Shown here piece after piece: positions 27,512-34,228 of a stretch of DNA of 64,000 nucleotides. Numbering within the stretch: position 1 is the first letter of the stretch; the number at the start of each line of letters is the position of its first letter. Origin of the DNA: Flavobacterium orientale. Lineage in GTDB: Bacteria; Bacteroidota; Bacteroidia; Flavobacteriales; Flavobacteriaceae. A program made the translations under genes and the position numbers. The stretch is taken from the NCBI RefSeq assembly GCF_014638005.1, contig NZ_BMFG01000003.1, positions 1 through 64,000 on the forward strand, in the 5' to 3' direction. The notes beneath the pieces were generated by a model. The model saw only the letters and a list, made by a program, of their open reading frames with translations, was not told where the DNA came from and did not search any database.

Positions 27512-28558
27512 ATGTTAGAAGATAAAAATCCTCAAAAAACGAGTATTGACCAATTGGGAGAATTTGGTTTAATTGACCATTTAACTAAAAACTTTCAAAT
27601 AAAACACGCCTCAACTATAAAAGGAATTGGGGACGATGCGGCGGTTTTAAATTTTGGAACCAACAAAATGGTGGTTTCTACTGATTTTTTAATTGAAGGT
27701 GTTCATTTTGATTTGGCTTATATGCCACTCAAACATCTGGGTTACAAAGCAGTAACAGTAAATCTGTCTGACATTTGTGCGATGAATGCAAAACCAACAC
27801 AAATTACCGTATCTATTGCTGTTTCAAATCGATTCCCGCTGGAGGCTATTGAAGAATTGTATGAAGGAATTGCATTAGCTGCAGAAATTTATAAAATCGA
27901 CATCATTGGAGGAGACACCACCTCATCACAAAAAGGTTTATTACTATCCATTACAGCAATTGGTGAAGCAAAAGAAGAAGAAATCGTTTATAGAAATGGT
28001 GCAAAAGCAACCGATTTACTGGTGGTAAGCGGCGACATTGGTTCAGCCTACATGGGATTACAAGTTTTGGAACGAGAGAAACAAGTATTTCAAGTAAACC
28101 CAAACAACCAACCGGATTTAGAAAACTATACTTACCTTATAGAAAGACAACTTAAACCCGAAGCTCGAACAGATATAAAAGAACTTTTAGAAAAACTGGA
28201 AGTAAAACCAACGGCTATGATTGATATTTCAGATGGTTTGTCCTCAGAAATTATCCATTTGTGTAAGCAATCTGAGGTTGGCTGCAATCTATATGAAGAA
28301 AAACTACCGTTAGACCCACAACTCATAACCGTTTGTGAAGAATTCAAAATAGATAGCACCACCATTGCAATAAATGGAGGCGAAGATTATGAATTATTAT
28401 TTACCATTCCAATTGATGATTTTTCTAAAATAAAAGGCAATCCTAACCTAACCGTAATTGGTCACATGGTAAACAAAAAAGAAGGCATTCATTTGATTAC
28501 AAGAGCCAATGAGGCTATCGAATTAAAATCATTAGGGTGGAATTCATTTACAAAATAA
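27512..28558 (+). CDS. thiL: Thiamine-monophosphate kinase
   Basis: Phosphorylates thiamine monophosphate to the active diphosphate. The AIR synthase-like fold shows KGIGDDAAV near residues 33-41, the metal-binding ISTDFLIEGVHFD-like stretch (VVSTDFLIEGVHF), ADIG-equivalent VSGDIGSA, MIDISDGLSSE and the C-terminal GGEDYELLF. With 348 residues it is the normal size. The start ATG 27512 follows its promoter element closely. No TPP riboswitch is visible in the short leader. Confidence 0.96.
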   Translation: MLEDKNPQKTSIDQLGEFGLIDHLTKNFQIKHASTIKGIGDDAAVLNFGTNKMVVSTDFLIEGVHFDLAYMPLKHLGYKAVTVNLSDICAMNAKPTQITVSIAVSNRFPLEAIEELYEGIALAAEIYKIDIIGGDTTSSQKGLLLSITAIGEAKEEEIVYRNGAKATDLLVVSGDIGSAYMGLQVLEREKQVFQVNPNNQPDLENYTYLIERQLKPEARTDIKELLEKLEVKPTAMIDISDGLSSEIIHLCKQSEVGCNLYEEKLPLDPQLITVCEEFKIDSTTIAINGGEDYELLFTIPIDDFSKIKGNPNLTVIGHMVNKKEGIHLITRANEAIELKSLGWNSFTK

Positions 28559-28574
28559 CATAGTGATTAAACAT

Positions 28575-28611
28575 AAAAAAAAGCAATACTTTGGTGAGTA
28601 TTGCTTTTTTT
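28575..28611 (+). terminator. Bidirectional terminator after thiL
   Basis: AAAAAAGCAATACT pairs with AGTATTGCTTTTTT (arms about 28577-28590 and 28597-28610), loop TTGGTG, with A and T runs on the two sides. It closely resembles the hairpin at 28832. Confidence 0.9.
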
Positions 28612-28779
28612 AGTAATCGAGTAGTCGTTTTTGGTTAAATCTCCTTAAAGTTGGGGCAAAAAGGGTGGCATTTCGATCGTTTAACTACTCAATCTCGTTC
28701 GTAGGTTTTGTTATAATTACATGAAAAAAATTACTTCTTTTAACTGATGTAAAAATAGAAAGCATACAGCTACTAATTG

Positions 28780-28815
28780 TTACGGTTTCCCGTAAAAAAT
28801 GATGCGGTTTTCCGC
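28780..28815. promoter_or_regulatory. Paired dyad symmetry, first copy
   Basis: TTACGG-TTTC-CCGTAA (28780-28795) is a perfect 6-4-6 inverted repeat; GCGG-TTTT-CCGC (28804-28815) is a second one. Their CGG cores are 22 bp apart, two helical turns, as expected for cooperative operators. Confidence 0.55.
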
Positions 28816-28831
28816 GTATTTTAAATCAAAT

Positions 28832-28866
28832 AAAAAAAGCAACAGTTTGGGGACTATTGCTTTTTT
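28832..28866. terminator. Second copy of the hairpin terminator
   Basis: AAAAAAAGCAA-CAGT pairs with ACT-A-TTGCTTTTTT with one mismatch, loop TTTGGGG. Same layout as 28575-28611. Confidence 0.75.
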
Positions 28867-29040
28867 CAATTTTCATACTTAGAAGTGGGTCAATCTTAGT
28901 AGGTATCTATTTTTGGAACAGAAAGGATGAAACATTTTTTTTATTGACCATAACTCCTAATTTCTCTTTTCAGAGAAAACCAATAACAACTAAACAAATA
29001 AATTACAGGGTAAAAGTACACAGTACCAACTCGTTACTTA

Positions 29041-29077
29041 TTACGGTTTCCCCTAAATTTTTTACGGTTTCCCACAA
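29041..29077. promoter_or_regulatory. Paired ACGGTTTCCC motifs, second copy
   Basis: TTACGGTTTCCC occurs at 29041 and 29062; the CGG cores are 21 bp apart. The right half-dyads have decayed (CCCTAA, CCACAA) relative to the copy at 28780. Confidence 0.5.
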
Positions 29078-29087
29078 AATTTTATAT

Positions 29088-29113
29088 AAAAAAAGCTTGA
29101 TTCTAAATCAAGC
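29088..29113 (-). terminator. Terminator overlapping the end of the LuxR-type regulator gene
   Basis: GCTTGATT (29095-29102) pairs with AATCAAGC (29106-29113); on the minus strand a run of seven U follows. The stop codon TAG (29105-29103) forms the 3-nt loop and the last codons form the stem. Confidence 0.88.
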
Positions 29114-29768
29114 CCTTCTTTTTTGCTTCGGAGATCAACTCTACATCACTGCCGCCCTTTAAGTGCAACAACTCCTTTAAGCTAAGTTTTCTTTTTTCAA
29201 CTGCACTTAATGAAAGTGGCACGTAAGTGGGAATATCTTTGGTTTTTATACCTTTTGAAAGGTGAAAAAGTATTTGTTTATCAAACTCATCAATATGAAT
29301 ACTTTCATGTTGCGATTGACTGACAAACTTGATAACCGTTTGACTGTAATAATTTTCATTATTTAAAATTTTATCAAAGGCTAACAACAATTCGTCAAAA
29401 GTTAAATCGTTTTTAATCACCAAACCATTAGGGTTAATATCTTTAATAATGTTGTTTATTTTAATTAACTCCGTATGCATGGTTAACAAGATTACCTTAC
29501 AATCGGGTAATATTTTTCGAATCATTTTAGCCAAATCTTCTCCCGAATGAAGGTTTTTCTCTTCATAAGCCGGCATACTAATGTCTAAAAAAGCAATATC
29601 AAAATGATTTTGATTTCCGGTTAAAATTTCATAAGCCGATTTGCAGTTATTGGCTTGACTTACGGTATATTGAAAACCTTCAGCACTGTAACTCTTTAAT
29701 GCATTTTTGTAGGCTTCAATAATAAAAGGATGATCGTCAACAATTAAAATTTGGTAGTGGTTTAGCAT
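29103..29768 (-). CDS. Response regulator with LuxR/NarL-type DNA-binding domain
   Basis: The receiver domain (about 1-135) has the acidic pair VDDH (11-12), phospho-acceptor Asp62 in AFLDISMP and a Lys in VIKND. The C-terminal helix-turn-helix (about 160-221) resembles NarL/LuxR but is divergent (KQILFHLSKGIKTKDIPTYVPLS, given here as LSKGIKTKDIPTYVPLS). It lies at the downstream end of the PrcB-like cluster; the HisKA_3-type kinase at 31707 is the natural partner class for such regulators. The repeated dyads just downstream are candidate binding sites, but this is inference. The start is ATG 29768. Confidence 0.88.
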   Translation of the reverse strand: MLNHYQILIVDDHPFIIEAYKNALKSYSAEGFQYTVSQANNCKSAYEILTGNQNHFDIAFLDISMPAYEEKNLHSGEDLAKMIRKILPDCKVILLTMHTELIKINNIIKDINPNGLVIKNDLTFDELLLAFDKILNNENYYSQTVIKFVSQSQHESIHIDEFDKQILFHLSKGIKTKDIPTYVPLSLSAVEKRKLSLKELLHLKGGSDVELISEAKKKGLI

Positions 29769-29809
29769 TTTATAGTTGTTTGTGGTTTTCTGTCATTTAA
29801 AATAACAGT

Positions 29810-29817
29810 CAAATATA
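29810..29817 (-). promoter_or_regulatory. -7 element for the LuxR-type regulator
   Basis: TATATTTG on the minus strand, 42 bases before the ATG 29768; a mismatched hairpin with a U run (about 29816-29853) that could end the PrcB-like transcript lies just upstream. Confidence 0.45.
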
Positions 29818-29947
29818 AAAAAGAAAAAACACTTTTGAACGATTCGAAGGTGTTTGTTAAAAAAAAGTACTTATTTCTCTATCCTTTTTCACAGGTAAAA
29901 TTCGCAGTGTAAAAGTGGCTTGAATTGTTATTACAAGATAACAGTGA

Positions 29948-30031
29948 TTAAACGGTTACAGAAATTATAATCAAATTTTTACTACCAAGTAAAATACTTT
30001 TTGTTTTGTTTTCTTGAAATTTTGTTTTCAT
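29948..30031 (-). pseudogene. Truncated fourth copy of the PrcB-like lipoprotein gene
   Basis: Reading from ATG 30031 gives MKTKFQENKTKSILLGSKNL, identical to the start of the gene at 31178-31681, then diverges into ISVTV and stops at 29948-29950 before the lipobox. The whole beta domain is missing. It is the stub left where the tandem duplication breaks off. The rest of the 318-bp gap up to 29769 holds the mismatched hairpin and the promoter of the downstream regulator; I see no other gene in it. Confidence 0.8.
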
Positions 30032-30315
30032 GACTTATATTTATTAATTACAAGCAGTGCAAAAGTTACCGACAGTTCAAATGTAGTTACTCAAATAGTA
30101 TTGGTTTGTTTGTAATTGGAATTCTCACAATTTGGTAGGGTTGTCGCATTGCACTTTGGATGCTCCCGGGATTTAAATTAATAACATCTATTACAACATT
30201 ATTCTCATTTTCGATAATACTCGCAATTTCTATTAACCATCCTGGATTTCCACGTAATTCATCAAATACTGCGATAACAATGTGTGTTTGAAAATTAATG
30301 TTTGTTGTTGTAAAT
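29963..30315. repeat. 353-bp direct repeat, copy 1
   Basis: Near-identical (about 96% by eye) to 30528-30880 with an offset of exactly 565 bp. It spans the N-terminal codons of one gene, the intergenic region and the C-terminal part of the next gene copy. Confidence 0.88.
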
Positions 30316-30596
30316 TCATTCGTAGTATTTGAATCGAAAGAATTCATTTTATTTAAGAGTTCAAGCCAATCAACTTGACTATTAATAACATAATTACCTG
30401 GTAATATGTCCTCTGACCCAGCACCCCTGAGCATACCTATACCTATTAATTCATACTCAATATTTACAGGAGTAAATGGCTCATCATCATTGTTGCTACA
30501 AGATAAAAATGAAAAAATAGCTGCAAAAATTAGAATCAAATTTTTACTACCAAGTAAAATACTTTTTGTTTTGTTTTCTTGAAATCTTGTTTTCAT
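30087..30596 (-). CDS. PrcB-like lipoprotein, copy A
   Basis: 169 residues. A lipoprotein signal with lipobox FLSC (Cys about 34) is followed by NNDDE and a C-terminal domain with HIVIAVFDELRGNPGWLIEI and PYQIVRIPI, which fits the PrcB_C (protease complex subunit) pattern of a conserved AVF-x-G-x-x-x-x-G-G-Y and a final V-I-P strand; the match is by eye. Its N-terminus equals copy C and its C-terminus equals copy B, so it is a mosaic. It ends the run of three full copies; a truncated fourth follows. Function unknown; probably outer-membrane or periplasmic. Confidence 0.75.
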   Translation of the reverse strand: MKTRFQENKTKSILLGSKNLILIFAAIFSFLSCSNNDDEPFTPVNIEYELIGIGMLRGAGSEDILPGNYVINSQVDWLELLNKMNSFDSNTTNEFTTTNINFQTHIVIAVFDELRGNPGWLIEIASIIENENNVVIDVINLNPGSIQSAMRQPYQIVRIPITNKPILFE

Positions 30597-30880
30597 GACT
30601 TATATTTATTAATTACAAGCAATGCAAAAGTTACCGACAGTTCAAATGCAGTTACTCAAATAGTATTGGTTTGTTTGTAATTGGAATTCTCACAATTTGG
30701 TAGGGTTGTCGCATTGCACTTTGGATGCTCCCAGGGTTTAAATTAATAACATCTATTACAATATTATTCTCATTTTCGATAATACTCTCGATTTCTATTA
30801 ACCATCCCGGATTTCCACGTAATTCATCAAATACAGCGATAATGACGTGTGTTTGAAAATTAATGTTTGTTGTTGTAAAT
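30528..30880. repeat. 353-bp direct repeat, copy 2
   Basis: Partner of 29963-30315. About 13 differences over 353 bases. Confidence 0.88.
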
Positions 30881-31140
30881 GATGAAGTTGTGTCAGAATT
30901 AACGGAATTCATTTTATTTAATAATTCTATCCAATCACTTTCGTTGTTCATAACATAATTACCAGGTGATATGTCAACTGATACAGGTGCTACAAGATTA
31001 CCAGAACCAATTACATCAAATTCAATATTTATAGGAATAAATGGTTTATCATCATTGTTGCTACATGATACAAATGAAAAAACAGCTACAAAAATTAAAA
31101 CTATTTTTCTTAAAAAAAATATGTTAATTTGAGTTTTCAT
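30652..31140 (-). CDS. PrcB-like lipoprotein, copy B
   Basis: 162 residues, lipobox FVSC. The C-terminal 70 residues are almost identical to copy A (FDELRGNPGWLIEIESIIEN, NPGSIQSAMRQPYQIVRIPI). The N-terminal 30 residues differ from copies A and C (MKTQINIFFLRKIVLIFVAV) but keep the lipobox and the NNDD tail, so recombination has probably joined different halves. It starts 55 bp upstream of copy A on the minus strand. Confidence 0.75.
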   Translation of the reverse strand: MKTQINIFFLRKIVLIFVAVFSFVSCSNNDDKPFIPINIEFDVIGSGNLVAPVSVDISPGNYVMNNESDWIELLNKMNSVNSDTTSSFTTTNINFQTHVIIAVFDELRGNPGWLIEIESIIENENNIVIDVINLNPGSIQSAMRQPYQIVRIPITNKPILFE

Positions 31141-31177
31141 AACTTTGAGTTGAATTAGTAGTGTTTTTTTAGCTTAA

Positions 31178-31681
31178 CTACTCAAAAACTATTGGTTTGT
31201 TAGTAATTGGTATTCTCACAATTTGATAAGGTTGTGTAATTACACTTTGAATACTACCAGGATTTGATTGAATAACATCAACAGTCAAATTATTTTGATT
31301 TTCAACAATATTTGCAACAGAAATTAAAAATCCGTTATTCATTCTAATTTCATCAAATACGGCAATGATTAAATGTGTTTGGAAATCAATGGTTGTTGTT
31401 GTAAAAGAATTCGTTGTATCTGAATTTATTGAATTCATATTGTTAATTAATATATTCCAGTCATTTTGATTGTTTATTACGATATTACCGGGTGTTATTT
31501 CTTCCATACTTGTAAGATTACCAGAACCAATCACTTCAAATTCAATATTTATAGGAGTAAAAGGCTCATCATCATTGTTACTACAAGATAAAAATGAAAA
31601 AATAGCTGCAAAAATTAGAATCAAATTTTTACTACCAAGTAAAATACTTTTTGTTTTGTTTTCTTGAAATTTTGTTTTCAT
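31178..31681 (-). CDS. PrcB-like lipoprotein, copy C
   Basis: 167 residues, lipobox FLSC. The N-terminus is nearly identical to copy A, while the domain is the most diverged (FDEIRMNNGFLISVANIVEN, SVITQPYQIVRIPI). It begins 25 bp after the stop of the TPR sensor kinase gene, too short for a separate terminator, so kinase and lipoproteins probably share a transcript. The pattern suggests copy C is the oldest and that A and B arose by later duplication. Confidence 0.75.
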   Translation of the reverse strand: MKTKFQENKTKSILLGSKNLILIFAAIFSFLSCSNNDDEPFTPINIEFEVIGSGNLTSMEEITPGNIVINNQNDWNILINNMNSINSDTTNSFTTTTIDFQTHLIIAVFDEIRMNNGFLISVANIVENQNNLTVDVIQSNPGSIQSVITQPYQIVRIPITNKPIVFE

Positions 31682-31706
31682 GATTTACATTATTAAAGTT
31701 AATAAC

Positions 31707-33758
31707 TTATAGTTGGTTATTCTTAACTGGTATTTCATATGGCATCATGATTTCTATAGTGGCTCCAGCTCCTTTTGCTGATTTTATCATAATGGTACCA
31801 CCACAGGAATTGACTCTTGATTCTAAATTCTGAAGCCCGATTCCTTTGCTTTTCTTTGAAACATCAAAACCTTGGCCGTCATCTTGAATGGTTAAGTTCA
31901 TCACATCGTTGTCTCGTAACAAATTTACAATAATAGTTTTTGCATTGGCATATTTGTTAATATTTTGTAGCGACTCCTGAACGATGCGATATAAATTAAT
32001 CTTTACGGTATTATCAACCTTTGTCCAATTTATGGTAGTATCGATTTTTGTTTGTAAAACAGCTTCTGAAATTGTTTTTTGCTCTTCAAATAAGTTATTT
32101 AAGATCGAAACGAAGTTATTAACTAACGCGAACTTCTCTCTATTTAATTCATGTGAAATTTCTCGAATATCTTGTTCTATATTTTTTAACTCCGATATAT
32201 AGTGATCTCTGTTTTGAATGGCTTTCTCGTCATTTTTTTTATTTAAACTATCCAAATTTAATCGCGTGCCAAACAAACGCCCTAAAACACCATCATGCAA
32301 CTCTTGTGCAATGCGTTGTTTTTCTTTGATAACTACATCATCCAACTTTTTTTGTTGGCTCAACATTAAGTTATAAATTTCTTCATTGGCTCGCTGTTGG
32401 GCTTCTCGAAGTCGCAATTGTGCATTTCTATTTCTTTGATCGCGTATAATATAAAGTAATCCAACTATAAAAAGCGAAAGCAAGGAAAAGAAAATAATAT
32501 TTCTGTTTTGAATGGCCAATTGCTCTTTTTGCCGCATGATTTCATCGGTTTCAAATTCAATGCGGGCAAATTTTTCGCTTACCTTCCGTTCTGCTGCCAA
32601 CAAACTGTCTGATAATTTTATGTATTCTTTAGAATAAGCATTTTCATTTTCAGGTTCAACATTACTTAATTGATCAATAGCTAGCAATTGTAAATTTAAA
32701 ATATTGGAATTTTTTGCAATTTTGTAGGCTTCACGAGCATAATACTTGGCACTGTCTGCTTGACCTGTTTTTTCGTAATATTCGGAAAGGTTAATTTTGC
32801 TGCTTACAACTTCAGGAATTAATTGGAATCCATTTTTAATATGTAAAGCTTTATGAAAAGCTTTAGGTAAATTACTAAAATCCCCCATTTTAAACTCTGA
32901 CTTTGCTTTGTTATCAAGAATAATTGCATATAAAGACGGATGTTCTTGAAACAAATCTGGTTCAACAATTGCCTGATTGAAAAAGTAAAGTGCTTCTCTA
33001 AAATTATTTGTTTTAAAATTTACAAGTCCTAAGTTATTCAATGAGATTGCTTTGGTTTGATATTGCCCTAAAGTGTTTAATTCCACTTCAGTTGCAATCT
33101 TAAGTGACTTTTCAAAATATTCTTTCGCTTTATCAAAGTCTTTAATCTCAATACAAGTAATCCCTAATAAATTATTTGCTTCATATTCTAATAATTTATT
33201 GTTTTCTAAACGAATATAAGTTAATGCCGCAACAGCTGATTTTTCACTACCTAAGTAATCTCTTACTTTATATTTTGATAATGACATTTTAACTTGCATC
33301 CGTCCAACACCCAAATTGTCTTTTAATTTAAAAAAGATTTTTTCTGCCTGTTGAAAATTCATAACCGCACTATCCATGACCATTCTACCTGAATAGTACT
33401 CGCCAATATAAGAATAAGCCCTAGCTAAATTTACAGAATCGTTTTCTTTAGTAGCTTCCTCGACAACTTCAAGCATTATATTTTTAAACTGATCACTTTT
33501 GCCTACATTGTCATAAATGAAAGCAACATAAAACTTATTTATAAAGTAAATAGAATCTCGTTCTTGTGATTTGATAAAAGAACTGGCCTTGTCCAAATAT
33601 GCTACAACTTCATCATCTGACTTTGTAAAATCATTGGCCTTACCAATATAAAGTTGGATACTGTCTTGAAGAGCATCACTGTTGTGGGGTCTATTTGAAA
33701 ATTCCTTGCAGGAATAAACAAATAACAGAAGAATGGAAATAAAAAAAAATCTTTTCAA
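31707..33758 (-). CDS. TPR-containing sensor histidine kinase, HisKA_3 type
   Basis: Extracytoplasmic TPR repeats (about 40-370; e.g. EYEANNLLGITCIEIKDFDKA shown in part as NLLGITCIEIKDFDKA) precede one membrane helix (IIFFSLLSLFIVGLLYII), a coiled coil, the HisKA_3 dimerisation domain with QELHDGVLGRLFG (His about 488) and HATPase_c (DDGQGF, GIGLQNLESRV). The N-terminus looks like a lipoprotein signal (FVYSC). There is no ATG: TTG 33758 gives a clean signal (MKRFFFIS), TTG 33779 is an alternative. Partner regulators should be LuxR/NarL type, such as 29103-29768. It is flanked by the 52-residue peptide gene and the PrcB-like genes. Confidence 0.88.
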   Translation of the reverse strand: MKRFFFISILLLFVYSCKEFSNRPHNSDALQDSIQLYIGKANDFTKSDDEVVAYLDKASSFIKSQERDSIYFINKFYVAFIYDNVGKSDQFKNIMLEVVEEATKENDSVNLARAYSYIGEYYSGRMVMDSAVMNFQQAEKIFFKLKDNLGVGRMQVKMSLSKYKVRDYLGSEKSAVAALTYIRLENNKLLEYEANNLLGITCIEIKDFDKAKEYFEKSLKIATEVELNTLGQYQTKAISLNNLGLVNFKTNNFREALYFFNQAIVEPDLFQEHPSLYAIILDNKAKSEFKMGDFSNLPKAFHKALHIKNGFQLIPEVVSSKINLSEYYEKTGQADSAKYYAREAYKIAKNSNILNLQLLAIDQLSNVEPENENAYSKEYIKLSDSLLAAERKVSEKFARIEFETDEIMRQKEQLAIQNRNIIFFSLLSLFIVGLLYIIRDQRNRNAQLRLREAQQRANEEIYNLMLSQQKKLDDVVIKEKQRIAQELHDGVLGRLFGTRLNLDSLNKKNDEKAIQNRDHYISELKNIEQDIREISHELNREKFALVNNFVSILNNLFEEQKTISEAVLQTKIDTTINWTKVDNTVKINLYRIVQESLQNINKYANAKTIIVNLLRDNDVMNLTIQDDGQGFDVSKKSKGIGLQNLESRVNSCGGTIMIKSAKGAGATIEIMMPYEIPVKNNQL

Positions 33759-33852
33759 TATTTCTGATGTTTGAATCAAAAATATTAAAAAGATTTGTTA
33801 TTTGTATAATAAATTTTTCTTATTTGAAAAATCTACTTATTATATCTTGTAA

Positions 33853-34011
33853 TTATTGAATTACTAATACTCTTTTCCCTCCACCTGCTGCTGCATCACC
33901 ATTCTCAGTTAAAACTGGTTGGTCATTGTTAGCAGTAGTGTTTACAGATAAATCAGTTGAAGAAACTGAAGCAAACATGAAAAGTCCGAATAATGCAAAT
34001 AATGTTTTCAT
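33853..34011 (-). CDS. 52-residue secreted peptide
   Basis: ATG 34011 to TAA 33853. Residues 1-18 are a signal sequence (MKTLFALFGLFMFASVSS); the remaining 34 or so are polar, acidic in the middle and end with an Ala-Gly stretch and KRVLVIQ. No Cys and no known domain. The frame agrees with a well-placed promoter (34050-34082) and sits between a LytTR regulator and a sensor kinase, all in the same direction. A secreted signalling peptide is one possibility; a small structural peptide is equally possible. The rest of the 449-bp gap holds the promoter and direct repeats described separately. Confidence 0.7.
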   Translation of the reverse strand: MKTLFALFGLFMFASVSSTDLSVNTTANNDQPVLTENGDAAAGGGKRVLVIQ

Positions 34012-34049
34012 AATATTTTCTTTTAATAAGTTGTTGTTGGTTTTTGGTG

Positions 34050-34082
34050 CAATACTATAATAGATATAAAATCGATTTCAAA
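34050..34082 (-). promoter_or_regulatory. Promoter of the small secreted peptide gene
   Basis: On the minus strand TTTG (34082-34079), 21 bases, then TAGTATTG (34057-34050), one mismatch from TAnnTTTG. The leader would be about 35 bases. Confidence 0.45.
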
Positions 34083-34164
34083 GTAAACATCAACAAACGT
34101 GGTTGACGATTTGATGATGTAAAAGTATGTGAGATGTTTCCTAGTACCAACAAAATCAGGCTCT

Positions 34165-34193
34165 GAATGGTAGAATGCATTCAAAGAATGGTG
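34165..34193 (-). promoter_or_regulatory. LytTR-like direct repeats upstream of the peptide gene
   Basis: On the minus strand ACCATTC occurs twice with starts 21 bp apart (plus strand GAATGGT at 34165 and 34186); a palindrome GAATGCATTC (34173-34182) lies between. LytTR regulators bind two imperfect repeats of about 9 bp at that period; the match to the consensus (xACCGTTxAG-like) is 7-8 of 9. Confidence 0.4.
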
Positions 34194-34228
34194 AAATGAT
34201 TAAAAATAAGGGTGAATTGTTGGATTGT

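Larger units (their letters stand above)
28559..29087. other. Non-coding region with a tandemly duplicated regulatory/terminator module
   Basis: About 540 bases without a credible protein gene. Two similar blocks follow each other: hairpin terminator (28575-28611 and 28832-28866), a diverged spacer of about 170 bases, and a pair of ACGGTTTCCC-type dyads (28780-28815 and 29041-29077). The period is about 256-261 bp. GAGTAGT (28619) and ACTACTC (28684) form an additional long-range inverted repeat in the first block. Read on the minus strand, each block would be operator, short RNA, terminator. No promoter with a perfect TAnnTTTG is visible in either block. Confidence 0.6.

Noticed and set aside
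28857..29162. 101-residue open frame on the plus strand in the non-coding region
   Set aside because: It crosses the duplicated dyads and the terminator and overlaps the end of the LuxR-type regulator; composition is not protein-like.
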